In this document: piece by piece, positions 57,092-64,000 of the stretch | Layout of the letters: each line of letters begins with the position of its first letter | How positions within the stretch are numbered: position 1 is the first letter of the stretch | Assembly: GCF_001894865.1 (NCBI RefSeq) | Contig: NZ_BCXA01000017.1 | Coordinates: 94,271-158,270, forward strand | Origin: Rhodococcus maanshanensis NBRC 100610 | GTDB taxonomy: Bacteria; Actinomycetota; Actinomycetes; Mycobacteriales; Mycobacteriaceae | Reading direction: 5' to 3' | Length of the DNA: 64,000 nt | Translations under genes and position numbers: made by a program | The notes under the pieces: model-generated | Databases searched by the model: none | What the model saw: only the letters and a program-made list of their open reading frames with translations | Told to the model about the DNA's origin: nothing

Positions 57092-58278
57092 CCGCGTCGC
57101 GGGGTGACGAGGTCGGTCTCCACTTCGCCGGTTGCCACGACGTGTCGGCGGCGGCTCGGCATCAGCATGGTCGGGTGGCCGATGCTCCAGGCCGCGCCTG
57201 CGCAGACGAGTTCCTTGATGCGCGCGGCGGCCCTGCCCGTGACGGCGGTGGACTTGGCCTGATCGTCGGGGGTCACGAGCTGGATGATCCCATCACGGCG
57301 CCCCAGGCTGATGCACTGGAAGTTGTAGCCGATCGTGGTCTCGGGAACCTTGCGACCGGTCAGACGTGCGGCGAGGGCATCCGCGGCCTGCCACGCCATC
57401 GGTCCGCCCGAGGCACAGGACATCCGCAGCGGTTTGCCGCCGGCACCCTCGGCGAGCGCGGCGTCGCCGACGGCGTACACCTCGGGGTGCGAGATCGAGC
57501 GCATGCTGGCGTCGACGACGATCTGCCCGGCATCGGAGACCGTCAGCTCGGTGGCGGCCGCGATCGGGTGCACGGCGAAGCCCGCGGTCCACACGGTCAG
57601 CTCGGCCGGGATCTCCCTTGCGGCGCCGTCGATCACGGCGCTCGCGGTGACCCGCGTGACGTCGAGGTGCTCGTGGACCGTGATACCGAGCCGGTCGAGG
57701 GTACCGTTCAGGTGACGCTGGGCCTTCTCGCTCAGCCAGTCGCCGACGCCTCCTCTGGCGGCGATCGAGACCGCGAGATCCGGGCGGGACTCGGCGATCT
57801 CGGTGGCCGCTTCGATACCGGTCAGGCCGCCTCCGACGACCACAACCGTTGCACCGGGCGCCAGTTCGCTCAACCGCGCCCGCAGCCGCAACGCGGCCTG
57901 CTTTCCCGCGACACTGTGCGCGTACTCGGCGACACCGGGGACGCCGTGGTCGGCACCGGTGCTCCCGAGGGCGTAGACGAGGCTGTCGTAGCCGAGGGTC
58001 TCGTCGCCGCCGAGATCGACGGTCTTGCGACCGACGTCGACCGCGGCGACCCGCGCGATCCTGACCTGCACACCGGTGCCCGCGAAGACCTCGCGCAGCG
58101 GGCGGGGGCGCAGCTCCTGGCCGCTCGCGAGCTGGTGCATGCGCACCCGTTCGACGAACTCGGGGTCGGCGTTGACGAGGGTGATCTGGACGTCGTCGCG
58201 GTGCAGCCGCTTCGCAAGACGACCGGCGGCGGTGGCTCCGGCGTACCCGGCTCCGAGGACGACAATGCGGTGCTTCAT
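57088..58278 (-). CDS. NDH-2-like NAD(P)/FAD-dependent oxidoreductase
   Basis: A 396-residue flavoprotein of the type-II NADH dehydrogenase/sulfide:quinone reductase fold. It has the FAD motif RIVVLGAGYAGATAAGRLAK, the NAD motif VVVVGGGLTGIEAATEIAES and the second FAD motif VYAVGDAALAEGAGGK. The C-terminal membrane-binding helix of true NDH-2 is not obvious, so it may be soluble. It is next to and downstream of an ECF41 sigma factor gene, and ECF41 factors usually control an adjacent COE gene (carboxymuconolactone decarboxylase, oxidoreductase or epimerase); this would be that oxidoreductase. Its end overlaps lysA by 4 nt. Confidence 0.85.
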   Translation of the reverse strand: MKHRIVVLGAGYAGATAAGRLAKRLHRDDVQITLVNADPEFVERVRMHQLASGQELRPRPLREVFAGTGVQVRIARVAAVDVGRKTVDLGGDETLGYDSLVYALGSTGADHGVPGVAEYAHSVAGKQAALRLRARLSELAPGATVVVVGGGLTGIEAATEIAESRPDLAVSIAARGGVGDWLSEKAQRHLNGTLDRLGITVHEHLDVTRVTASAVIDGAAREIPAELTVWTAGFAVHPIAAATELTVSDAGQIVVDASMRSISHPEVYAVGDAALAEGAGGKPLRMSCASGGPMAWQAADALAARLTGRKVPETTIGYNFQCISLGRRDGIIQLVTPDDQAKSTAVTGRAAARIKELVCAGAAWSIGHPTMLMPSRRRHVVATGEVETDLVTPRRG

Positions 58279-58358
58279 GGCTCGCTCCTATCGGTGTGGA
58301 CTCACCTCCTGAACCGGACAGGCGCGCCATCCCTGACACGAAGCGTGTGTGATGTGGG

Positions 58359-59318
58359 TCACCGCGTCACATCGAGGGGGCTGTGCGGGCCCTCGGCCAG
58401 CCACTGGCGGGTGATGCGATCCAGCTTCTCGGGGTTGACCTGGATGTGGACCGCCGCGATGCCGTCCTGCGTCGCTTCGAGGTCGAGGACGGCGATGACC
58501 CGCTCACCGACCTGCGCCAGCACGCCGGGACCACCGTTGACCGTGCAGGCGTAGAACACCGGATCGCCACCGACGTAGCGGCGCTTGGCATCGGTCAGGT
58601 GGAACACATGGCTCAGGTAGCGCGCGATGTCGAACGCACCGAGGACCGGCGTCTTGCGGGCCGGGATCCGGCCTCCGCCGTCGGCGACGGCGACCGCGTC
58701 GTCGGCGAGCAGACGGATCAGCGGGTCGGTGTCACCACTGAGGACCGCGGCGAGGAATTCCTCGACGATCCGCCGCGCGGCGACCGCGTCGACCGTGGTG
58801 CGGGCACGCCCGGCGACGTGCTGCTTGGCCCGCCGGTAGATCTGCTGACAGTTCGACTCGCTGAGGTCGAGGATCTCGGCGATCTCGCGATGCGGGTAGC
58901 CGAACGCCTCGCGCAGCACGTAGACCACGCGCTCGTTGGGCGAGAGCCGCTCCATGAGCGTGAGCATCGCGAGGGAGACCGACTCGCGCTGCTCGGCGGT
59001 GTCGGCCGGACCGAGCATCCGGTCCCCGCCCAGGACCGGCTCCGGAAGCCACTGCCCCACATAGGTTTCCCGCCTGGCCCGCGCCGAGGTGAGCTGATTG
59101 AGGCAGAGATTAGTGAGCACCTTCGTCAGCCAGGCCTCGGGCGTCTCGATCCATTCCCGGTCCGCGGCATGCCAGCGCAGGAACACATCCTGCACCGCGT
59201 CCTCGGCATCCCCTGCGGACCCCAGCATCCGGTAGGCGATCGCCTCCAGACGACCCCTGAAGCCCTCGAACAGATCGGCCTCATCGGCACTGAGTGTCAT
59301 CGCCCCATGGTCGGCCAT
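58359..59318 (-). CDS. ECF41-group sigma factor with SnoaL-like C-terminal domain (SigJ-like)
   Basis: A 319-residue sigma factor. Region 2 (FEGFRGRLEAIAYRMLGSAG, DAEDAVQDVFLRW) and region 4 (SPNERVVYVLREAFGYPHRE, IAEILDLSESNCQQIYRRAK) are followed by a SnoaL-like domain. All three ECF41 signatures are present: QWLPEPVLGGD, VADGGGRIPA and VNPEKLDRI. In this group the C-terminal domain acts as a built-in regulator. The first of two nearby ATGs is given; the second, 6 codons later, is possible. The likely target is the NDH-2-like gene 80 nt downstream. Confidence 0.9.
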   Translation of the reverse strand: MADHGAMTLSADEADLFEGFRGRLEAIAYRMLGSAGDAEDAVQDVFLRWHAADREWIETPEAWLTKVLTNLCLNQLTSARARRETYVGQWLPEPVLGGDRMLGPADTAEQRESVSLAMLTLMERLSPNERVVYVLREAFGYPHREIAEILDLSESNCQQIYRRAKQHVAGRARTTVDAVAARRIVEEFLAAVLSGDTDPLIRLLADDAVAVADGGGRIPARKTPVLGAFDIARYLSHVFHLTDAKRRYVGGDPVFYACTVNGGPGVLAQVGERVIAVLDLEATQDGIAAVHIQVNPEKLDRITRQWLAEGPHSPLDVTR

Positions 59319-59389
59319 GCCCCAGCCGGTGTCCACCCGCCGGTCATCGATCACCGGCGTGAGCCGTCGGGTACCCATTGGCATCATCC

Positions 59390-59403
59390 TTACCGCCGAG
59401 TAA
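59390..59403 (+). promoter_or_regulatory. Short TTAC...GTAA dyad before the acyl-CoA synthetase gene
   Basis: TTACCGCCGAGTAA is an imperfect palindrome followed by TTACCGG, in the upstream region of the acyl-CoA synthetase gene. Similar TTAC-GTAA dyads precede fatty acid genes of this group of bacteria and bind TetR-type repressors. No regulator gene is adjacent, so the call is tentative. Confidence 0.35.
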
Positions 59404-59460
59404 GTTACCGGGGGGCTGTGGCCGCCGCCATACACCCCAGAGCCAGGAGGACCCGCCGAG

Positions 59461-61095
59461 ATGCCGAGCGTTACCGGAGCAACCGACCTACTCAAGGGAC
59501 TCGTCCCCGTCACCAAGGCAGGCATCGTCGGCCCGATGGGCCCGAGCAGGCTCGCAGGCGTGGTCTCCGCCTGGTTCCAGTGGGACTTCACCGCGGGTGG
59601 CCTGCTCGCGGTGGCCGCACGCCGCGACGGCGACCGCATCGCCGTCATCGACGACCGCGGGCCGATCAGCTACCGGCAGCTCGACGAGGACGCCCGCGCA
59701 CTCGCCGCCGCGCTGCACGGGCGTGGGCTGCGCGAACGCGGACGGATCGGCATCCTGGCCCGCAATCACCGCGGCTTCCTGATCGCGATGGGCGCGTCCG
59801 CCCGGCTCGGCACCGACCTGGTGCTGCTGAACACCGGGGCGTCGACCACCCAGCTCGCCGAGGTGCTGGCGGAGCAGAAGATCGACTGGCTGCTGGTCGA
59901 CTCCGAGTTCACCCCGCTGCTGACGGACTCCGCCCCGGATGTCGCGGTCTTTGCCGACGCGGAACCCGCGGAGGCCCCCGCGGACACGGACCGGGTTGGC
60001 TTCGAGGATCTGCTCGCCGGCGGGCGGCGGAGCACCGCGCCGCTGGCCCGCCGCCCGAGGCGTGGCCGGATCGTCGTCCTCACCTCCGGCACGACGGGCA
60101 CCCCGAAGGGTGCGAACCGGCCGGAACCGCGCAGCTGGATGCCCGCGTCCGCGCTGCTCTCCCGGCTCCCCCTGCGCAGTGCCGAGACGACCGTCGTCGC
60201 ATCGCCGATCTTCCACACCTGGGGCCTGGCCGCCGCCCAGGTGGGCCTGGCCCTGCGCTCGACCATGGTGCTCGCCCGCCGGTTCGACCCGGCCGCCACC
60301 GTCGCCCAGATCGCCGAGCACCGCGCCGCCGCGCTGTGGGTGGTGCCGACGATGTTGCAGCGGATCACCGACCTGCCGGCAGGCGACCGGGACGCCGATC
60401 TCTCCACGCTGCGGGTGATCGCCGCCAGCGGCTCGGCGATCCCGACCGGGGTGGTGCACAAGACCTTCGAGGTGTTCGGGTCCGTGCTGTACAACTTCTA
60501 CGGCTCCACCGAGGTGAGCTGGGCGTCGATCGCGCAACCGCACGAGCTGCGTGCGCACCCCACCACCGCCGGTCGTCCCCCGCTCGGGACCGTCGTGCGG
60601 ATCCTCGACGATCGCGGCAACGAGGTGCCGCACGGCACCGTCGGCCGCGTGTTCGTCGGCAACGGGATGCTGTTCGAGGGCTATACCCGCAGCGGGAGCG
60701 AGAAGGAGATCAGCGGCGGACTGATGTCCACCGGCGACCTGGGGCACTTCGACCCGAGCGGCCTGCTGTTCCTCGACGGCCGCAGCGACGACATGATCGT
60801 CTCGGGCGGCGAGAACGTCTACCCACGCGAGGTGGAGAACCTGCTCAGCGAGCTCCCAGGGGTGCTGGAGAACGCGGTCGTCGGCATCGACGATCCGGAG
60901 TTCGGCGCGCGGCTGGCGGCCTACGTGGTTCGCACCGACGACCCCGACGGCGCGGGCCTGACCGAGGACGGGATCAAGTCGCACGTGAAGGCGCACCTGG
61001 CCAGGCACTGCGTCCCGCGCGAGGTCGCGTTCCTCGACGAGCTCCCCCGCAACCCGGCGGGCAAGGTGGTCCCCCGCCTGCTCCCGAAGAGCTAA
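59461..61095 (+). CDS. Long-chain acyl-CoA synthetase (FadD-type, AMP-binding)
   Basis: A 544-residue ANL-superfamily ligase that activates fatty acids with ATP and CoA. The P-loop is VVLTSGTTGTPKGANRPEPR, the A5 region YNFYGSTEVSWAS, A7 LMSTGDLGHFDPSGLLF and A8 GRSDDMIVSGGENVYPREVE; the catalytic Lys is in LPRNPAGKVVPRLL. It resembles M. tuberculosis FadD12/FadD2-like ligases. ATG after AGGAGG. It converges on the DUF853 gene through the repeated two-hairpin element. Confidence 0.9.
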   Translation: MPSVTGATDLLKGLVPVTKAGIVGPMGPSRLAGVVSAWFQWDFTAGGLLAVAARRDGDRIAVIDDRGPISYRQLDEDARALAAALHGRGLRERGRIGILARNHRGFLIAMGASARLGTDLVLLNTGASTTQLAEVLAEQKIDWLLVDSEFTPLLTDSAPDVAVFADAEPAEAPADTDRVGFEDLLAGGRRSTAPLARRPRRGRIVVLTSGTTGTPKGANRPEPRSWMPASALLSRLPLRSAETTVVASPIFHTWGLAAAQVGLALRSTMVLARRFDPAATVAQIAEHRAAALWVVPTMLQRITDLPAGDRDADLSTLRVIAASGSAIPTGVVHKTFEVFGSVLYNFYGSTEVSWASIAQPHELRAHPTTAGRPPLGTVVRILDDRGNEVPHGTVGRVFVGNGMLFEGYTRSGSEKEISGGLMSTGDLGHFDPSGLLFLDGRSDDMIVSGGENVYPREVENLLSELPGVLENAVVGIDDPEFGARLAAYVVRTDDPDGAGLTEDGIKSHVKAHLARHCVPREVAFLDELPRNPAGKVVPRLLPKS

Positions 61096-61151
61096 GGCGG
61101 CTGCGCCGCCTGTGCGCGGTTGACGAGTCCCTGGACTCGTCAACCGCGCAC
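61096..61151. terminator. Composite double hairpin at a convergent junction (copy 2)
   Basis: The stop codon TAA is directly followed by GGCGGC-TGC-GCCGCC (61096-61110), then one base, then a perfect 17-bp stem (61112-61128 with 61135-61151). The 17-nt arm is identical to that at 537-553 and the spacing is the same; only the loops differ (CCCTGG here, GCAGAG there). It sits between the acyl-CoA synthetase and the DUF853 gene. Confidence 0.75.
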
Positions 61152-61158
61152 GGGTGCG

Positions 61159-62997
61159 TCAGCGCTTGCGGCGGCGACCGGTGCCGAAGATCGAGCGCGA
61201 GATCTCGCGGCCGGCAACGGTGGCCGCCGAGCGCAGGAAGCTCTTGACCGCCTGGTTCTCCATGATCCGTTCCACGGCGCTCGGCTCGTCCGGCGGCGGG
61301 GGCGGCAGGTCGGGCAGGTCCGGCAGGGCGGGCGGCAGGTCGATACCGTCCGCGTTCGGCGCTCCGGACACGCTGGCCGTCAGCTTCTCGTAGGCGGATT
61401 CCCTGTCGATGGTCTGGCCATACTTCGCGTGCAGCGGGCTCGCGACGGCCGCCGCCCTGATCGCCGGCTCGCCGATGGTGTCCATCAGCGAACGAGGCGG
61501 CGGGATCTTCGTCCAGGCCACCGGCGTCGGCGCGCCCTTCTCGGACAGCACGGTCACCACCGCCTCTCCGATGCCGAGCGAGGTCAGCGCCTTCTCCAGG
61601 TCGTAGTGCTCCGTCTTCGGGTAGGTGCGAACCGTCTTGTTCAGCGCCTTCTGGTCGTCAGGGGTGAACGCACGCAGCGCGTGCTGGATCCGGGCACCGA
61701 GCTGCGAGAGCACGTTGTTGGGCACGTCCGTTGGCAGCTGGGTGCAGAAGAAGACACCGACGCCCTTCGAGCGGATCAGCTTGACGGTCTGCTCCACCTG
61801 CTGCAGGAACGCCTTCGACGCGTCCGCGAACAGCAGGTGCGCCTCGTCGAAGATGAAGACGAGCTTGGGCTTGTCCACGTCGCCGACCTCGGGCAGCGTC
61901 TGGAACAGATCGGCGAGCACCCACATCAGGAAGGTGGAGAACATCACCGGCCGGGCCGCCTGCGCACCCAGCTCGAAGAGCGTGATGACGCCCTTGCCGT
62001 CCGGGCCCACCCGCAGCAGGTCCTCGGTCTCGAGTTCCGGCTCGCCGAAGAACGTGTCGCCGCCGTCCGCCTCCAGGTTGACCAGCGCGCGCAGGATCAC
62101 GCCCGCGGTCGCCGAGGAGACCCCGCCGATGCCCTTGAGGTCGGCCTTGCCCTCGTCGGAGGTCAGGTGCGCGATGACCGAGCGCAGGTCCTTGAGGTCG
62201 AGCAGCGCGAGGCCCTGGGTGTCCGCCCAGTGGAAGATCAGCCCGAGCGTGGACTCCTGGGTTTCGTTGAGCCCCAACACCTTGCTCAGCAGGATCGGCC
62301 CGAAGCTGGTGATGGTGGCGCGCACCGGGATACCGATGCCCTCGGTGCCGAGCGAGAGGAACTCGACAGGGAACCCGGTCGGCGCCCAGTCCGAGATGCC
62401 GGTCGAGACGGCCCGCGCGACCATCTTCTCGCTCGACTCACCCGGCGCGGAGAGCCCGGACACGTCGCCCTTGACGTCGGCCATCACCACGGGCACGCCC
62501 GCGGCCGAGAGCTGCTCGCAGATGCCCTGCAGCGTCTTCGTCTTGCCGGTGCCGGTCGCACCCGCCACCAGTCCGTGCCTGTTGATCGTGGCGAGCGGGA
62601 TCCGGACGCGCGCAGCGGGATCCACGACGTCGTCGATGATCACCGTGCCGAGCTCCAGCGCCGCGCCCTCGAACGCATAGCCCGCGGCGATCTCCTGCGC
62701 CGCCGGATTCGGTGCGGGCGCTGTCTCGGCCGCAGCAGGAGCTGCGGGTGCTGCGTCGGCCGCAGGAGCCTCGGCAGGAGCGACCTCGACCGGCGCCGGC
62801 TTGGCCGGGGTCTTCGCCGCATGGATCCGCGCGGCCTCGGCGGCTGCCTGCTCCGCGGCCTGCGCCGCCGCCAGCGCCTCCGCCGCAACTCGGGCGGCCT
62901 CCTCGGCGGCGGCCTTGGCCGCCTTGGCCTTCTCCTCGAGCGATACCGAGTCCACCTGTGGAGCGGATTCGCCGGATGAGGTTGGATCCACCGTCAT
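61159..62997 (-). CDS. HerA-like DUF853 ATPase (Rv2510c type)
   Basis: A 612-residue protein. The first 110 or so residues are Ala/Glu-rich and Pro/Ala-rich, a likely coiled coil and linker (LEEKAKAAKAAAEEAARVAA). The rest is an additional-strand P-loop ATPase of the HerA/FtsK superfamily: Walker A in GATGTGKTKT near residue 147, Walker B in LVFIFDEAHLLFADASK near residue 383, and FFCTQLPTDVPNNVLSQLGA as the following sensor region. A C-terminal Pro-rich and basic tail follows. Family function is uncertain; the E. coli relative YjgR is uncharacterised. It precedes the divergent orn gene as in M. tuberculosis. Confidence 0.88.
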   Translation of the reverse strand: MTVDPTSSGESAPQVDSVSLEEKAKAAKAAAEEAARVAAEALAAAQAAEQAAAEAARIHAAKTPAKPAPVEVAPAEAPAADAAPAAPAAAETAPAPNPAAQEIAAGYAFEGAALELGTVIIDDVVDPAARVRIPLATINRHGLVAGATGTGKTKTLQGICEQLSAAGVPVVMADVKGDVSGLSAPGESSEKMVARAVSTGISDWAPTGFPVEFLSLGTEGIGIPVRATITSFGPILLSKVLGLNETQESTLGLIFHWADTQGLALLDLKDLRSVIAHLTSDEGKADLKGIGGVSSATAGVILRALVNLEADGGDTFFGEPELETEDLLRVGPDGKGVITLFELGAQAARPVMFSTFLMWVLADLFQTLPEVGDVDKPKLVFIFDEAHLLFADASKAFLQQVEQTVKLIRSKGVGVFFCTQLPTDVPNNVLSQLGARIQHALRAFTPDDQKALNKTVRTYPKTEHYDLEKALTSLGIGEAVVTVLSEKGAPTPVAWTKIPPPRSLMDTIGEPAIRAAAVASPLHAKYGQTIDRESAYEKLTASVSGAPNADGIDLPPALPDLPDLPPPPPDEPSAVERIMENQAVKSFLRSAATVAGREISRSIFGTGRRRKR

Positions 62998-63115
62998 TCA
63001 TGCCCTCCTCGGAGCGACAAACGTCTTCGGATGTGTCCGCCGCCGCCCAGCCGAGTGGGCCCGCGAAGCGACCAGTTGACCTTAACCCGACCATCGGCTG
63101 ACTACTGTGTTCCTG

Positions 63116-63715
63116 GTGCAGGACAAACTTGTGTGGATCGATTGCGAAATGACCGGACTGCGGCTCGGCACGGACAAGCTGATCGAGGTGGCCGCGCTGG
63201 TCACCGACAGCGATCTCAACGTGCTCGGAGACGGTGTGGACATCGTCATCCACGCCGACGACGCCGCGCTGGCCGACATGCCCGACGTGGTCAAGGAGAT
63301 GCACGAGCGCTCCGGGCTGACGGAGGAGGTGCGGCGGTCCACGGTGACACTCGAGGAGGCCGAGCAGCAGGTGCTCGCCTACATCCGCGAGCACATCCCC
63401 ACCGCAGGCACCGCGCCGCTGGCGGGCAACTCGATCGCCACCGACCGCGGTTTCCTCGCCAGGGACATGCCCGCGCTCGACGAATACCTGCACTACCGGA
63501 TGATCGACGTCAGCTCGATCAAGGAGCTGTGCCGCCGCTGGTATCCCCGGATCTACTTCGGCCAGCCGGAGAAGGGGCTCGCGCACCGGGCGCTGGCGGA
63601 CATCCAGGAATCCATCCGCGAGCTCAAGTACTACCGCCGGACCGCGTTCGTCGCGGATCCCGGTCCCTCTACCGGCGATATCGCCGCGGTCGTCGAGGAT
63701 CTGGTCGCCGAATAG
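63116..63715 (+). CDS. orn: Oligoribonuclease
   Basis: A 199-residue DEDDh exonuclease that finishes RNA decay by degrading 2-5 nt oligoribonucleotides, and also pGpG from c-di-GMP turnover. The acidic residues are in [14 protein letters not shown], the next Asp is in [13 protein letters not shown], and the His and last Asp are in [14 protein letters not shown] preferred the second of two in-frame GTG codons, because [14 protein letters not shown] matches the family N-terminus. It lies in the conserved cmrA, DUF853, orn, tRNA-His neighbourhood. Confidence 0.95.
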   Translation: MQDKLVWIDCEMTGLRLGTDKLIEVAALVTDSDLNVLGDGVDIVIHADDAALADMPDVVKEMHERSGLTEEVRRSTVTLEEAEQQVLAYIREHIPTAGTAPLAGNSIATDRGFLARDMPALDEYLHYRMIDVSSIKELCRRWYPRIYFGQPEKGLAHRALADIQESIRELKYYRRTAFVADPGPSTGDIAAVVEDLVAE

Positions 63716-63722
63716 ATATCGA

Positions 63723-63753
63723 TTGGCATTCCGGCGACGAGTCAGGCTAATAT
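63723..63753 (+). promoter_or_regulatory. Putative promoter of tRNA-His
   Basis: TTGGCA (63723-63728) and TAATAT (63748-63753) are separated by 19 bp, upstream of the tRNA by 50 nt. The spacing is long, so the -10 may be the overlapping GCTAAT with 17 bp. Either way an AT-rich box stands out in GC-rich surroundings. Confidence 0.4.
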
Positions 63754-63803
63754 CGTGCACGCCGCTACGGAGCAGCCCGCGAGGGTGAAACCTGACGGCG
63801 ATG

Positions 63804-63876
63804 GTGACTGTAGTTCAGTTGGTAGAGCACCAGGTTGTGATCCTGGCTGTCGCGGGTTCGAGTCCCGTCAGTCACC
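63804..63876 (+). tRNA. tRNA-His (anticodon GTG)
   Basis: A 73-nt cloverleaf. Acceptor arms GTGACTG and CAGTCAC pair fully; D arm TAGTTCAGTTGGTAGAGCA; anticodon loop TTGTGAT with GTG between CCAGG and CCTGG stems; T arm CGGGTTCGAGTCCCG; discriminator C. A G at 63803 can serve as the -1 guanosine required by HisRS. It follows orn as in mycobacteria. Confidence 0.96.
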
Positions 63877-63883
63877 CGAAGGG

Positions 63884-63913
63884 AACGCCCCCCGACTCCG
63901 GTCGGGGGGCGTT
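63884..63913 (+). terminator. Intrinsic terminator of tRNA-His
   Basis: A perfect 13-bp stem (AACGCCCCCCGAC with its complement, loop TCCG) is followed by TTTT CCGTTT. It is a textbook factor-independent terminator. Nothing further can be supported in the remaining bases of the window. Confidence 0.85.
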
Positions 63914-64000
63914 TTCCGTTTCCGGGGCATTGCACGCCTCCCCTGACCCGGCAGACCGGTCCGTAGGACGCGAAGGGCCCCGCCACCCTGATATGAACTG

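Noticed and set aside
58279..58358. ECF41-type promoter (TGTCACA-N16-CGTC as I remember it) before the NDH-2-like gene
   Set aside because: On the minus strand a TGTCAGG is present, but no CGTC occurs at the right distance; I could not support an exact promoter call.
63765..63986. A 73-codon minus-strand frame containing TRTRDSQDHNLVLYQLNYS
   Set aside because: It is antisense to tRNA-His and its terminator. This peptide is a familiar false annotation produced by reading the complement of a tRNA gene.

Overview
The window is GC-rich, densely packed and uses many GTG/TTG starts, which fits a mycolic-acid actinobacterium. The gene content supports this: a mycothiol-type Cys-Pro-Trp-Cys nitroreductase, the mycolate reductase CmrA, a 180-kDa NAD-glutamate dehydrogenase, a DesA3-type acyl-CoA desaturase with its reductase, and LIP-family secreted lipases. 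From memory, several blocks follow the order of Mycobacterium tuberculosis Rv2466c-Rv2478c and Rv2509-Rv2511. I judge Nocardia or a close relative (Nocardiaceae) most likely; this is inference, not a database match.

Layout. 1-27 kb is the conserved backbone: an edge-truncated dehydrogenase, the CPWC nitroreductase, an inserted block (FAD reductase plus a DGPF protein with an ECF42-type sigma factor), pepN, a DUF5130 gene with a small membrane protein, an HNH nuclease, glbO, an alpha-glucosidase, then a long minus-strand run (thioesterases, NAD-GDH, ettA, two tandem secreted lipases, an SSB paralogue). It ends with a TetR/MpaB pair, a PLP dehydratase and a CopD-CtaG fusion. A tRNA-Arg(TCT) follows at 27.2 kb.

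27-54 kb is accessory and rich in regulators. It holds a MerR-HEAT/HEAT operon with a classic MerR promoter, small and secreted proteins, a desaturase/reductase operon divergent from a DesT-like TetR, a frameshifted LysR gene before a FUSC exporter, a secreted HNH nuclease lipoprotein, a collagen-like Pro/Gly-rich exported protein, and a second DGPF-ECF42 module with an MFS pump and TetR. Next come a PucR regulator, an epoxide-hydrolase-like gene, a second MFS protein, a divergent amidohydrolase/glutamine-synthetase-like pair and a PadR-FadH operon.

53-64 kb returns to conserved context (cmrA, a HerA-like DUF853 ATPase, orn, tRNA-His). Between cmrA and the DUF853 gene lie a 31-codon gene with its own terminator, a KAS III gene, a lysA-type decarboxylase, an NDH-2-like oxidoreductase, an ECF41 sigma factor and an acyl-CoA synthetase.

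The signals most worth following are: a nearly identical two-hairpin element at two convergent gene junctions 60 kb apart; the MerR-HEAT operon; well-formed operator pairs beside two TetR genes; two tiny Gly-rich genes with strong terminators; and an inverted repeat in the control region of the second ECF42 module. I found no prophage, CRISPR array or insertion sequence.
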